A stretch of 64,000 nt of DNA from Promicromonospora soli (GTDB taxonomy: Bacteria; Actinomycetota; Actinomycetes; Actinomycetales; Cellulomonadaceae), in the NCBI RefSeq assembly GCF_014653785.1, contig NZ_BNAS01000002.1:594807-658806 (forward strand). Reading direction: 5' to 3'. The notes below the pieces were generated by a model. That model made no database searches. It was not told the origin of the DNA and saw only the letters and a list, made by a program, of their open reading frames with translations. Positions 17,839-26,519 of this stretch are shown piece after piece (position 1 is the first letter of the stretch; the number at the start of each line of letters is the position of its first letter). The position numbers were made by a program, and so were the translations under genes.

Positions 17839-18447
17839 CTACTGGCCCACCCGGCCGTCGATCCGCTCACGGAGGATGTCGGCGTGCCCGCAGTGGCGCG
17901 CGTACTCGACGATCTGCGACACCAGGCCGTCCCGGAGCTGCAGCTCCGCGCCGTCCGGCCCGAGGTCGGACACGCCGGCGTTCCACGCTCCGAGGTCGGA
18001 CACACCGTCCAGGTACCGGTCGGTGGCCTCCATCTCGGCGTGCCACTGTCGCCAGGCGTCGTCGACGACCGCCGGATCGGCGACAGCGCCGTTCCAGTCA
18101 CCGTCGCGGTCCTCGTCGGTCCGGTACAGGTCCGGCGCGTCCTCGCCGGCCATCACCCGGCGCAGGTGCCGCTCGCCGTCAGCGAGGTGCCGCACCAGCC
18201 CGAGCAGGGACATCGTGGACGGCGGTGCCGACCGGCGGGCGAGCTGCTCGGCGTCGAGCCCCGCGCACTTCATCTCCAGGGTGAGCCGGTAGTAGCGGAG
18301 GTAGTCGAGCAGCATGCTGCGCTCGTCGCTGTGCGTGGCGTCGGCCTCGCGGGGGTCGTCGTCGGGGTCGGTCCACATGTCGGGGAAGACGGTCGCCTGG
18401 GTCCAGCGCGTCGCGTGGGACTCTTCGGCCTGCTCTCGTGGCTCCAT
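17839..18447 (-). CDS. DinB/DUF664 family protein
   Basis: The 202-residue protein is a four-helix-bundle DinB-type protein: LLDYLRYYRLTLEMKCAGLD, LLGLVRHLADGERHL and VEYARHCGHADILRERIDG give the three conserved metal-binding His positions. In actinobacteria these are often mycothiol-dependent transferases or isomerases. It is the upstream partner of the GNAT gene. It is one of three DinB-type genes in the window (others at 28623 and 48709). Confidence 0.83.
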   Translation of the reverse strand: MEPREQAEESHATRWTQATVFPDMWTDPDDDPREADATHSDERSMLLDYLRYYRLTLEMKCAGLDAEQLARRSAPPSTMSLLGLVRHLADGERHLRRVMAGEDAPDLYRTDEDRDGDWNGAVADPAVVDDAWRQWHAEMEATDRYLDGVSDLGAWNAGVSDLGPDGAELQLRDGLVSQIVEYARHCGHADILRERIDGRVGQ

Positions 18448-18507
18448 ACGAACATCGTGGACCCGTGCCGGAGCCGCCCGCCACGGTAAATCGGCCTGCG
18501 CCGACGG

Positions 18508-19629
18508 TCACCCCTGGTAGCGGAACGCGTCCCACGCGCCGAGGAGGTACTGGATGCCGAGCGCCCGGTCGTACAGGCCGTATCCCGGCCGGGGCTTGTT
18601 CGTGGTGTTCTCGTCCCACAGGTGCCGGCCGTGGTCCGGCCGGACGTAACCCTGGTAGTCGGCCTCGGCGTAGGCCCGCATGATCCCCGTCGTATCGACG
18701 CTGCCCTCGGACGCGCGGTGCGCGACCTCCGTGAAGTCACCGTTGTCGAAGTGCTTGATGTTGCGCACGTGCGTGAAGTGGATGCGGTCCATGAACGTGC
18801 GCACCGCGTCGACGGCGTCCTGCTCGGGATTGGCGGAGAAACTGCCCAGGCACAGCGTCAGGCCGTGGTGCGGGCTCGGGTGCAGGTCGAGCACCCGAGC
18901 CAGACCCTTCTTGGTCGAGACGACACGCGGCCAGCCGAAGACGTCGAACGGCGGGTCGTCCGGGTGCACACCCAGCTTGACGTCGTACTCCTCGCAGGTG
19001 GGGATGACCGCCTCGAGGAAGTACCGGTAGTTCGCGTACATGTCGTCATGGGTCACGCCCTGGTACGCCGCGTTGAGCTCGCTGAAGCTCGCCAGCCGCT
19101 CCGGCTCCCAGCCCGGGAGCGTGAGCCCGTGGGTGTTCGCCTCCATGTCGGCGATGAGGGACTCGGGCGACATCTGGTCGACGACGGCCTTCTCGTAGTA
19201 CAGCGCGGTCGAGCCGTCGGGCAGCGGGTGCCACAGGTCGGTGCGCAGCCAGTCGAAGACGGGCATGAAGTTGTAGCAGACGACCTTCACGCCCGCCCGG
19301 CCGAGACGACGGATCGTCGTGATGTAGTTCTCGATCGCCTCGTCCCGGCTCAGCCCCAGGACGGTCCGACCCAGCTTGATCGACTCGTGGACGTTCACGG
19401 ACTCGACCACCTCGGCGTCGAACGTCCGCGTCACGCCCTTGGCGCGCGCCTCGTCCGACAGGCCGGTGATGCGCGCGACCTCGGCGTCGATCTCCGCCTG
19501 CTCCCACACCTCACCGGCCTGCTTGTGGTGCAGGCTCCACACGATGGTCTCCACGCCAGGGATCTGGCGCACGTGATCCAGGGTCACGGTGTCGTTGCCC
19601 TCGCCGTACCAGCGGAAGCCCATCTTCAC
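18508..19629 (-). CDS. uxuA: Mannonate dehydratase
   Basis: The 373-residue protein starts MKMGFRWYGEGNDTVTL and carries the UxuA landmarks VICYNFMPVFDW-like VVCYNFMPVFDWLRTDL, KLGVHPDDPP and LCLGSFSANPEQD, with later HFTHVRNIKHFDNGDF. It dehydrates D-mannonate to 2-keto-3-deoxygluconate in glucuronate breakdown. GTG 19629 follows AGGAG by 7 nt. It lies 74 nt downstream of lacZ on the same strand, so the pair may degrade glucuronic-acid-containing or galactosylated plant glycans. No kinase or aldolase of the pathway is nearby. Confidence 0.9.
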   Translation of the reverse strand: MKMGFRWYGEGNDTVTLDHVRQIPGVETIVWSLHHKQAGEVWEQAEIDAEVARITGLSDEARAKGVTRTFDAEVVESVNVHESIKLGRTVLGLSRDEAIENYITTIRRLGRAGVKVVCYNFMPVFDWLRTDLWHPLPDGSTALYYEKAVVDQMSPESLIADMEANTHGLTLPGWEPERLASFSELNAAYQGVTHDDMYANYRYFLEAVIPTCEEYDVKLGVHPDDPPFDVFGWPRVVSTKKGLARVLDLHPSPHHGLTLCLGSFSANPEQDAVDAVRTFMDRIHFTHVRNIKHFDNGDFTEVAHRASEGSVDTTGIMRAYAEADYQGYVRPDHGRHLWDENTTNKPRPGYGLYDRALGIQYLLGAWDAFRYQG

Positions 19630-19651
19630 GGCGTCTCTCCTCGTCGTCGTC

Positions 19652-19674
19652 CTTGTATAGCGTTCTTGTATACA
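19652..19674 (-). promoter_or_regulatory. Candidate operator between lacZ and uxuA
   Basis: CTTGTATA occurs twice (19652-19659 and 19665-19672), and the second copy is part of the perfect palindrome TGTATACA (19667-19674). This AT-rich element just before uxuA resembles GntR-type operators of uronate genes. It may allow uxuA its own regulated promoter. Confidence 0.5.
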
Positions 19675-19703
19675 TCATGCCCGCCCTGGCGGGTGCACGA
19701 TGT

Positions 19704-22688
19704 TCAGAACGCGGTAAGACGCAGCCGCATCCGGACGGGCGCGGCGTGGAGCTGCGCGTTCGGCAGGACGCCGGGCCCGCAGGCGGCACTGCCGACGCCG
19801 TGCTGGGCGGCGTCGATGTGCAGCCACAGCCGGCCGTCCGGCACGAGCTCGTGCGGATGCGCCGCGCGGTCCAGCGCCTCGTCGGACCACGGACGGAGCG
19901 AGAGCTCGAACCCGACCTGCGAGCGGGCACCGACCGACACCTCACCGGCGTCGATCCGCAGGCCCGAGCCGTCCGCGAAGGAGAGGACCGCGCTCGTGAC
20001 ACCGCGCCGCGCACCGTTCTCCTGCGGGTGGGTGTACCGGGTCTGCCAGTCGGCGACGGTGTGCTGCCACGCACCTCCGAGAGCCGCCTTCCTGGAGTCC
20101 GCGTACGACTCGTCCGGGCCGAGGCCGGCCCACCGCACGCCCGTCTCCGCGGCCCGCGGCTCGTCGAGAGCGAGCAGCACCCCGAGCCGGGCGACGCTCT
20201 CCGGCCACCGGCCCTCCGGCTGGATGTCGAGGAGCAGGTCCACGGCGTCGGGCGCGTCGGTGACCGGCTGCCAGCGGTAGCGCGTGGCGAAGCCGGTGCG
20301 CGTCGTCGGCCCCGCGATGCGCGCGTCGATCTCCAGTGCCCCGTCCCCGCTGACGCCGACGCCGGCCTTGCGCTCGGCGAGCAGGTGCAGGCCCACGTCG
20401 CGCCACGTCTTCTCGTCGGACGGCTCGCGCCAGAAGCCTCCCGTGTGGTCGTTGTCGATCGGTGCCCGCCAGGCGTCGACCCGGAACGTGTGCACGGCGC
20501 GGCCCGCGAGCGAGCGGAGGTCGCCCCGGCTGTCGAAGAGCGCCGGGCCGGCCCGGTACCCGCCGTCAGCCTCCACGGTCACCTGGCCGGCCGGAGCCGA
20601 GAGCGGCGCCGGCTCCACCAGGAGGAGCTGGCCGGCGCCGAGCACGAAGCCGGGCTCGAGCCACGCGTCCTCCAGCGCGTCCGCCTTCTCCTGGACCGCC
20701 TGCACGGTCCACCAGACCGGCGCCTCGCCCGGCTCCGGCAGCGGCAGGTCGGCAGGCGGCCGCACCACCGCCTCGGTTCCCGCGTCGAGCACCAGGTCGA
20801 GCGTGCCCGAGGAGAGCTCCTCCTCGCCGCGGTGCAGCGTCCAGCGGAGCTCGACGTGGCTCGTGTCGCGGAACGCATAGCGGTTGCGGACGAGCAGCGA
20901 GCCGTCGGGCCGGACGTCGATGCGGATCGGCGCGAAGACCGCCGCCGCCTCGAGGAGCCCGGGCGAGGGCGTGCGGTCCGGCAGGAGCAGGCCGTCGGCG
21001 ATGAAGGTGCCGTCATGGATGCGCTCGCCGAAGTCGCCGCCGTACGCCGAGAACAGCACCCCGTCGGCGTCGGCGCGGGTCAGGCCGTGGTCGATCCATT
21101 CCCAGATGAAGCCGCCGAGCAGGCGGGGGTACCGGTCGAAGAGCGCGTCGTAGTCGGCCAGGCCGCCTGGGCCGTTGCCCATCGCGTGCGCGTACTCGCA
21201 CAGGACGAACGGCATGGCCCGACGGCGGGCGTCGGCGTCGGCGCGCTCGAGCGGCTCCTCGATGCCCTGGCCGATCAGCGCCACCTCCTCGGTAGCGGCG
21301 TACATGCGCGAGTACACGTCGAGGTGGTCGCTCGACCGGTCGCCCTCGTAGTGGATGGGCCGGCTCGGGTCGAGCTCCCGGACGGCGTCGGCCATGGCGG
21401 CGAGGTTGCGGCCGACCCCCGCCTCGTTGCCGAGCGACCACATGATGATGCTCGGGTGATGGGCGTCGCGGCGCACCATCCTGGTGGCGCGGTCGACCAG
21501 CACCTCGGTCCAGTCGGGGTCGTCGACCGGGTTGCCGAGCCAGCCCTCGTTGTCCTCGAAGCCGTGCGTCTCCAGGTCGTTCTCGTCGATGACGTAGAGC
21601 CCGTAGCGGTCGCACAGGTCCAGGAAGTGGGGGTGCGGCGGGTAGTGGCTCGTCCGGACGGCGTTGATGTGGTGCCGCTTCATGAGCAGCACGTCCTCGA
21701 GCATCCGCTCGGGGGTCACGGCGCGTCCGCGCAGCGGGTCGAACTCGTGCCGGTTGACGCCACGCAGCTTGATCGGCCGCCCGTTGACGAGGAACACGCC
21801 GGCCTCGATCGAGACCGTGCGGAAGCCGACGGCGAGGGTCACCGTCTCGGTGTCGGTCGAGACGACGACGTCGTAGAGCCGCGGCCGTTCGGCGCTCCAC
21901 GGCTCGACCGGCACGCGCAGCTCCTCGCCGACCGACGCCTCGACGCCGAGCTCGGGCACCGACACCCGTGCGACCACCACACCCGGTCCGGCCACGACGG
22001 TCGCGGCGTTCACCCGCAGCGTTCCGACGCCGGTCGCATGGTCGTAGTCCGCGCGCACGCGCACGTCGTCGAGGGCACCGTCGGGACGGTGCTCCAGCGT
22101 GACGCTGCGGAAGATGCCAGAGAGCCACCACTGGTCCTGGTCCTCGATGTACGACATGGCCGACCACTTGGTGACGCGGACGGCCAGCAGGTGCTCGCCG
22201 CCCCTCCGGAGCCGGTCGGTGAGGTCGATCTCGGTGGGCAGGCGGGAGCCGTGCGAGGTAGCGAGCAGCTCGCCGTCGAGCGCCACCTGGAACCAGGAGT
22301 CCACGCCCTCGAAGCGCAGCAGGGTGCGGCCGCCGTCGGGCCAGTCCGCGGGCAGCCGAAGCGTCGTGCGGTACTCACCCGTCGGGTTCTCGTCGGGCAC
22401 GTGCGGCGGCTCGATCGGGAACGGGTAGACCACGTTGTTGTACTCCGGCACCCCGTAGGGCCAGGAGTGCGGGGCCCCTGCGAGCTGCCAGTGCCCGGGC
22501 ACCGCCAGGCGGTCCCAGTCGTCGCCCGGCTCCGCGCGGTCCACACCGGTGTCGGCGTGGGGGAACAGCCGGAATCGCCAGTCGCCGTCGAGCGACACGG
22601 TGGCAGCGCTGGAGGCGCCGGTCGGTGGCCGGAACCGCGACGCGACGACGCCGTCCGGCGTGACGACGGACTCGTGGGTGATGCTCAT
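19704..22688 (-). CDS. lacZ: Beta-galactosidase, glycoside hydrolase family 2
   Basis: A 994-residue protein close to the classical LacZ length. Domains in order: sugar-binding jelly roll (DGDWRFRLFPHAD; YGVPEYNNVVYPFPI), two immunoglobulin-like domains around the TIM barrel, and a C-terminal beta-sandwich. The acid/base Glu is in MWSLGNEAGVG and the nucleophile Glu in LCEYAHAMGNG. No signal peptide is seen, so it acts in the cytoplasm on imported oligosaccharide. ATG 22688 follows GGAGGAG. It is the first gene of a lacZ-uxuA unit. Confidence 0.92.
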   Translation of the reverse strand: MSITHESVVTPDGVVASRFRPPTGASSAATVSLDGDWRFRLFPHADTGVDRAEPGDDWDRLAVPGHWQLAGAPHSWPYGVPEYNNVVYPFPIEPPHVPDENPTGEYRTTLRLPADWPDGGRTLLRFEGVDSWFQVALDGELLATSHGSRLPTEIDLTDRLRRGGEHLLAVRVTKWSAMSYIEDQDQWWLSGIFRSVTLEHRPDGALDDVRVRADYDHATGVGTLRVNAATVVAGPGVVVARVSVPELGVEASVGEELRVPVEPWSAERPRLYDVVVSTDTETVTLAVGFRTVSIEAGVFLVNGRPIKLRGVNRHEFDPLRGRAVTPERMLEDVLLMKRHHINAVRTSHYPPHPHFLDLCDRYGLYVIDENDLETHGFEDNEGWLGNPVDDPDWTEVLVDRATRMVRRDAHHPSIIMWSLGNEAGVGRNLAAMADAVRELDPSRPIHYEGDRSSDHLDVYSRMYAATEEVALIGQGIEEPLERADADARRRAMPFVLCEYAHAMGNGPGGLADYDALFDRYPRLLGGFIWEWIDHGLTRADADGVLFSAYGGDFGERIHDGTFIADGLLLPDRTPSPGLLEAAAVFAPIRIDVRPDGSLLVRNRYAFRDTSHVELRWTLHRGEEELSSGTLDLVLDAGTEAVVRPPADLPLPEPGEAPVWWTVQAVQEKADALEDAWLEPGFVLGAGQLLLVEPAPLSAPAGQVTVEADGGYRAGPALFDSRGDLRSLAGRAVHTFRVDAWRAPIDNDHTGGFWREPSDEKTWRDVGLHLLAERKAGVGVSGDGALEIDARIAGPTTRTGFATRYRWQPVTDAPDAVDLLLDIQPEGRWPESVARLGVLLALDEPRAAETGVRWAGLGPDESYADSRKAALGGAWQHTVADWQTRYTHPQENGARRGVTSAVLSFADGSGLRIDAGEVSVGARSQVGFELSLRPWSDEALDRAAHPHELVPDGRLWLHIDAAQHGVGSAACGPGVLPNAQLHAAPVRMRLRLTAF

Positions 22689-22776
22689 GACTCCTCCAGG
22701 CGGCGTCGGGTGGGGAAGTGCAAACGCGCAAGCGTCGATCGCGACGTTACAACCCAGCACGGCACAGAATGGGCGA

Positions 22777-23304
22777 GTGTCCATCGTTGTGCATCGCGTC
22801 CGCTCAGTGCTCGCCCCGTTGACGCGCACACGGGCTTTCCGCGCCGCCGGGCCCGTGCTGCTGCCGCCCGCCGAACGGGCGCTCGCGTGGCTCTCGCGTG
22901 GCCGGTTCCAGCTCAGCGCGGTGCTTGTGCCGTCCCTCGTCCTGCACTCGACGGGCGCGCGGTCGGGGGAACCGCGTGACACGTACCTGATGTACACGCC
23001 CGACGGGCAGGGCCGGGCGATCGTGGCGGGCACGTCGTTCGGTCGGCAGCGGCACCCGGCGTGGACCTACAACCTGCTGGCGCACCCGGACGCGAGCATC
23101 AGTGTGCGTGGCCGGCGGATGCCGGTCCGGGCGACGCCCATCAAGGCCGACGACGAGCGCGAGGCCGCCTGGGCCCGGATCGAGGCCCAGTGGCCGGGCT
23201 ACCGCTCCTACGAGCGGGAGTCCGGCCGGGTGGTGCGCCTGTTCCTCCTGCAGCCGCTCGCCGACGACGCCGGGCCGGACCCGCGCGCCGCGCGAAAGCA
23301 GTGA
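22777..23304 (+). CDS. Deazaflavin (F420)-dependent nitroreductase family protein
   Basis: The 175-residue protein has VLHSTGARSGEPRDTYLMY and RHPAWTYNLLAHPDASISV, characteristic of the split-barrel Ddn/nitroreductase family that uses F420. GTG 22777 is set by a -10-like CAGAAT (22765-22770) exactly 6 nt upstream with no ribosome-binding site, suggesting a leaderless mRNA. It is divergent from lacZ. The physiological substrate is unknown. Confidence 0.83.
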   Translation: MSIVVHRVRSVLAPLTRTRAFRAAGPVLLPPAERALAWLSRGRFQLSAVLVPSLVLHSTGARSGEPRDTYLMYTPDGQGRAIVAGTSFGRQRHPAWTYNLLAHPDASISVRGRRMPVRATPIKADDEREAAWARIEAQWPGYRSYERESGRVVRLFLLQPLADDAGPDPRAARKQ

Positions 23305-23328
23305 GACGGCGAGCGTAGCCTCGAGCTC

Positions 23329-23658
23329 ATGGCATACGACCTGGCCCTCGCGGACGAGATCCGGAGCGTCCTGGACGGCGAGCCCGAGCTGACCGAACGG
23401 CGCATGTTCGGCGGGCTGGCGTTCCTGGTCAACGGCCACCTCGCGGTGGGAGTGCGGGGCTCGGGGATCATCGTGCGAGTCGGGGCCGACGCCGCCGAAG
23501 AGCTGGTGCGCACCACGGCCGCCACCCGCGCGATGATGGGCGCGCGAGTCATGACGGGCTGGCTGGATGTCGGAGCCGACAGCCTCGGCACCGAGGCGGA
23601 GCTCTCGGCGTGGGTGCGGCGCGGAGTCGGCTACGCCCGCTCGCTGCCGCCCAAGTAG
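23329..23658 (+). CDS. TfoX N-terminal domain protein
   Basis: The 109-residue protein carries the isolated TfoX N-terminal fold: RRMFGGLAFLVNGHLAVGV and later RVMTGWLDVGADSLG with an aromatic C-terminal helix (AWVRRGVGYARSLPPK). In many actinobacteria this domain stands alone with unknown role. TAGCCT at 23316-23321 precedes the ATG by 7 nt, so a leaderless transcript is likely although the previous gene is only 24 nt away. Confidence 0.82.
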   Translation: MAYDLALADEIRSVLDGEPELTERRMFGGLAFLVNGHLAVGVRGSGIIVRVGADAAEELVRTTAATRAMMGARVMTGWLDVGADSLGTEAELSAWVRRGVGYARSLPPK

Positions 23659-23667
23659 CTCAGCGGG

Positions 23668-25080
23668 CTAGCCCGACTGCTGCGCCAGCGTCTCCCCCAG
23701 CACGCGCGCGCCCTCCGGGAACGCCCCCGGGTTCGGCCCCGAGTAGTTGAGCCGCAGGTAGGCACCGGTCGGCTCCGCCGGGAACCACTCGTCGCCGGCG
23801 GCCACGATGACGCCGGCCGCCTCGCAGTCGCGGACCAGGCGCGCGACGTCGATGGTGTCGGGGAGCCGCACCCAGAGGTTCAGGCCGCCCTGCGGCACCG
23901 CCTCGACCCGGGCGGCCGGGACGTGCTCCCGGAGCGCGCCGAGCAGCAGGTCGCGCCGCGCCGCGAGCTGCTGGCGCAGGCCGCGCAGGTGGGTACGCCA
24001 GGCCGGCTGGGTCACGACGTCGAGCGCCACCGCCTGCAGCATGCCGCTCACGTACATGGACTCGGCCTGGGCGTCAGCGAGGATCCGTTCACGGGCCGGG
24101 CCTCGGGCGACGAGCCCTGCGACGCGCACCGCGGGTGAGACGCTCTTGGCCAGCGAGCGCAGGTAGATCACGTGCCCGCCGTCGTCCCGGGCGGCGAGCG
24201 GGACCACGTCCTGGGTGATCCCGAAGTCGTGCGCCCAGTCGTCCTCGATCACGAACGCGCCGTGCTCACGCACCAGCCGGAGCACCTCGTCCGACAGCTC
24301 GGGCGACCATCGGGCGCCGGTCGGGTTGGCGAAGTGGGGCTGCGCGTAGAGTGCGCGCGCCCCGGTCTGCGCGAAGGCGCGAGCGAGCTCGTCCGGGTCG
24401 GGTCCGCGGGGGCCGCTGGGCACCGGCACGAGCCGGACCCCTACCTGCTCCGCCGCGAGGATCGCACCCCAGTAGGTCGGCGATTCGACCAGTAGCGGTC
24501 GGCCTGCGCCGACAAGGGCACGGAAGATCGTGCTGAGGCTGGTCTGGCTGCCGGGAAAGACGACGACGTCGCTCGGCGTCGGCGGCGCGATACCTACGGG
24601 CGAAGCGGCGCCCAGCTCGGCCGCGAACCACGCCTGCAGCTCCGGGACCCCCGCGGCAGGCGACCTGGTGACGGCGGCGTCGCTGCGTGCGGCCCTGAGG
24701 AAGGCGGAACGGACCAGACGCTCCGGCAGCAGCTCACGGTCCGGGTAGCCCGAGTGCAGCGCTATCACGTCGTTCGGATAGGTGTGCAGGGCCGAGGCGA
24801 GCTGCTGGGCCGGCTTCGGCCGAGGACCGAGGGCCGCCGTCTGCCAGCCGTAGTCGTGCGGGCGCGGCACGCGCACCGCCCGGACGAACGTCCCGACGCC
24901 CGGCCGAGTCTCCACCACTCCCTGCGACGTCAGGGTGCGCAGCGCCTTCTGTACTGTGACCGGGCTCGCCCCGTACTGCGCCACGAGCGCCCGGCTGGAC
25001 GGGAGGCGGGCCCCCGGCGCAGCCGTCGCCATCCACTCGTGAAGGCCGGCGACGATGCGAGCACTGCTATCGTCATACAT
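23668..25080 (-). CDS. MocR-type regulator (GntR helix-turn-helix + aminotransferase)
   Basis: The 470-residue protein has an N-terminal GntR winged helix (about 1-75: LPSSRALVAQYGASPVTVQK; GVVETRPGVGTFV) and a fold-type I aminotransferase domain. The PLP lysine is in LRSLAKSVSPAVR; YWGAILAAEQ and ALYAQPHFANPTGARW are usual landmarks. Its ATG (25080-25078) overlaps the ATG of the divergent EamA gene within one CATG. MocR proteins commonly control an adjacent divergent transporter in response to PLP or an amino-acid ligand. The palindrome at 25091-25102 is a candidate operator. Confidence 0.9.
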   Translation of the reverse strand: MYDDSSARIVAGLHEWMATAAPGARLPSSRALVAQYGASPVTVQKALRTLTSQGVVETRPGVGTFVRAVRVPRPHDYGWQTAALGPRPKPAQQLASALHTYPNDVIALHSGYPDRELLPERLVRSAFLRAARSDAAVTRSPAAGVPELQAWFAAELGAASPVGIAPPTPSDVVVFPGSQTSLSTIFRALVGAGRPLLVESPTYWGAILAAEQVGVRLVPVPSGPRGPDPDELARAFAQTGARALYAQPHFANPTGARWSPELSDEVLRLVREHGAFVIEDDWAHDFGITQDVVPLAARDDGGHVIYLRSLAKSVSPAVRVAGLVARGPARERILADAQAESMYVSGMLQAVALDVVTQPAWRTHLRGLRQQLAARRDLLLGALREHVPAARVEAVPQGGLNLWVRLPDTIDVARLVRDCEAAGVIVAAGDEWFPAEPTGAYLRLNYSGPNPGAFPEGARVLGETLAQQSG

Positions 25081-25999
25081 GACAGGCAATAGTAGCGCTA
25101 CTCTCCTTGCGGCCCCGCCGCTATCCGCCTCGCGCGCCGGCCTCTGGTGGGGCCTCCTCGGGGTCGCGGCCTTCTCTCTCACCGTCCCCTTCACCCGCAT
25201 GGTGGTCGACGGCGGCGGGATGTCACCGCTGTTCGTGTCCTGCGGCCGGGCCGTCGTCGCGGCGGTGCTCGCGGCCGTCGCCCTGGCGGCCACCCGCCAG
25301 CGACTGCCCCGCGGCGCCCAGTGGGCGCGGCTCGCGATCGTCGCGGGCGGCGTGGTCGTCGGTTTCCCGGTGCTCACCTCGTTCGCGCTCACGACGGCGT
25401 CGGCGAGCCACAGCGTCGTCGTCATCGCGGTGCTGCCCGCGGTCACGGCGGTGCTGGCCGTGCTGCGCGGGCGGGAGCGTCCGCGCGCGTCGTTCTGGGT
25501 GACGGCGTCGCTGGGCGCGGTCGCGGCGGTCGGTTTCGCCGCCGTACGGGGCGGCGGGCTCGGCGGGCTGCACGGTGCGGACCTGCTGCTCATCGGGGCG
25601 GTCGTCGCGTGCGGTATCGGTTATGCGGAGGGCGGGCTGCTCGCCCGCGAGCTCGGCGCATGGCAGACCATCTCCTGGGCGCTCGTGCTCGCCGCCGTCC
25701 CGATGGCGTTGCTTACCGGGGTCGCGCTGCTGCAGGACCCGCCCACGGGCACGCCGCTCGACTGGGCGCTGTTCGGCTACCTCGGGGTGGTGAGCATGTT
25801 CCTCGGCTTCTTTGCCTGGTACCGCGGGCTCGCGATCGGCCCGATGGCGCAGGTCAGCCAGGTCCAGCTGGTCCAGCCGGTGCTCAGCATCTGCTGGGCG
25901 GCGCTGCTCCTGCACGAGCAGCTCACGTGGCCCACGGTGCTCGGCGCGGCGGCGGTCATCGCCTGTGCCGGCACGGCTGTCCGGACCCGGCTGCGGTAG
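25079..25999 (+). CDS. EamA/DMT family exporter or permease
   Basis: The 306-residue protein has ten membrane helices in two EamA repeats, with FSLTVPFTRMVVDGGG in the first and GFFAWYRGLAIGPMAQVSQV plus VQPVLSICWAALLLHEQL in the second, as in the family. Its ATG at 25079 interlocks with that of the MocR gene. No ribosome-binding site is present before the ATG. Likely the MocR target, transporting an amino acid or vitamin-like compound. Confidence 0.88.
   Translation: MTGNSSATLLAAPPLSASRAGLWWGLLGVAAFSLTVPFTRMVVDGGGMSPLFVSCGRAVVAAVLAAVALAATRQRLPRGAQWARLAIVAGGVVVGFPVLTSFALTTASASHSVVVIAVLPAVTAVLAVLRGRERPRASFWVTASLGAVAAVGFAAVRGGGLGGLHGADLLLIGAVVACGIGYAEGGLLARELGAWQTISWALVLAAVPMALLTGVALLQDPPTGTPLDWALFGYLGVVSMFLGFFAWYRGLAIGPMAQVSQVQLVQPVLSICWAALLLHEQLTWPTVLGAAAVIACAGTAVRTRLR
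25091..25102. promoter_or_regulatory. Perfect palindrome AGTAGCGCTACT, candidate MocR operator
   Basis: The 12-bp palindrome lies inside codons 5-8 of the EamA gene, just upstream of the MocR gene. It overlaps a minus-strand -10-like TACTAT (25094-25089), from which an almost leaderless MocR transcript would start. Binding there would affect both genes. Confidence 0.55.
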
Positions 26000-26073
26000 C
26001 CGAGCGGCACGGAGCATCGTCCGGCGTCGGGCAGACTGAGGGGACTGCCCGCCTCGCCTCCGGAAGGTTCTGC

Positions 26074-26436
26074 ATGCCCGCGATGTCCCGTCTCGGCCGC
26101 CTGTTCGCCATCGTCGCCTGGATCGAGGCGTTCACCTGGGCCGGACTGCTGGTCGGCATGTTCCTCAAGTACGTCGCGGAGACCACCGAGGCCGGGGTGT
26201 GGCTGTTCGGCCGCCTCCACGGGGGCGCGTTCGTGCTGTTTGTCGGGGTCACGCTGTTCGTGGCGATCAAGCTGCGCTGGGGCTGGTTCCGCACGCTGGT
26301 GGCCCTCGCCGCGTCGGTCCCGCCGCTGACCACGTTGCTCGCCGAGCGGTGGCTCAAGCGGACCGGCTACCTCGCCGAACCGGCCGACCGCGAGGCGGCG
26401 GCACGGACGACGGCGGACCTGCAGCCGACACGCTAG
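26074..26436 (+). CDS. DUF3817 membrane protein
   Basis: The 120-residue protein has three membrane helices and the DUF3817 signature: an acidic residue in the first helix (IVAWIEAFTWAGLLVGMFLK), GRLHGGAFVLFVG and LAASVPPLTTLLAERWL. ATG 26074 follows GGAAGG. The family is common in actinobacteria, and its function is not established from sequence. Confidence 0.85.
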   Translation: MPAMSRLGRLFAIVAWIEAFTWAGLLVGMFLKYVAETTEAGVWLFGRLHGGAFVLFVGVTLFVAIKLRWGWFRTLVALAASVPPLTTLLAERWLKRTGYLAEPADREAAARTTADLQPTR

Positions 26437-26519
26437 GAGCCGGTCAGCGCCGGTACACGGCCTCGGCGACGGAGCGTGGTCCGTGTCAGCGGACGCCCTC
26501 TCGCCATCCTGGAGCCACC

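Noticed and set aside
19653-22979. 1108-codon open frame on the plus strand opposite lacZ
   Set aside because: It is antisense to a clear GH2 enzyme, has no domain and has the Arg/Val/Gly/His bias of a complementary frame.
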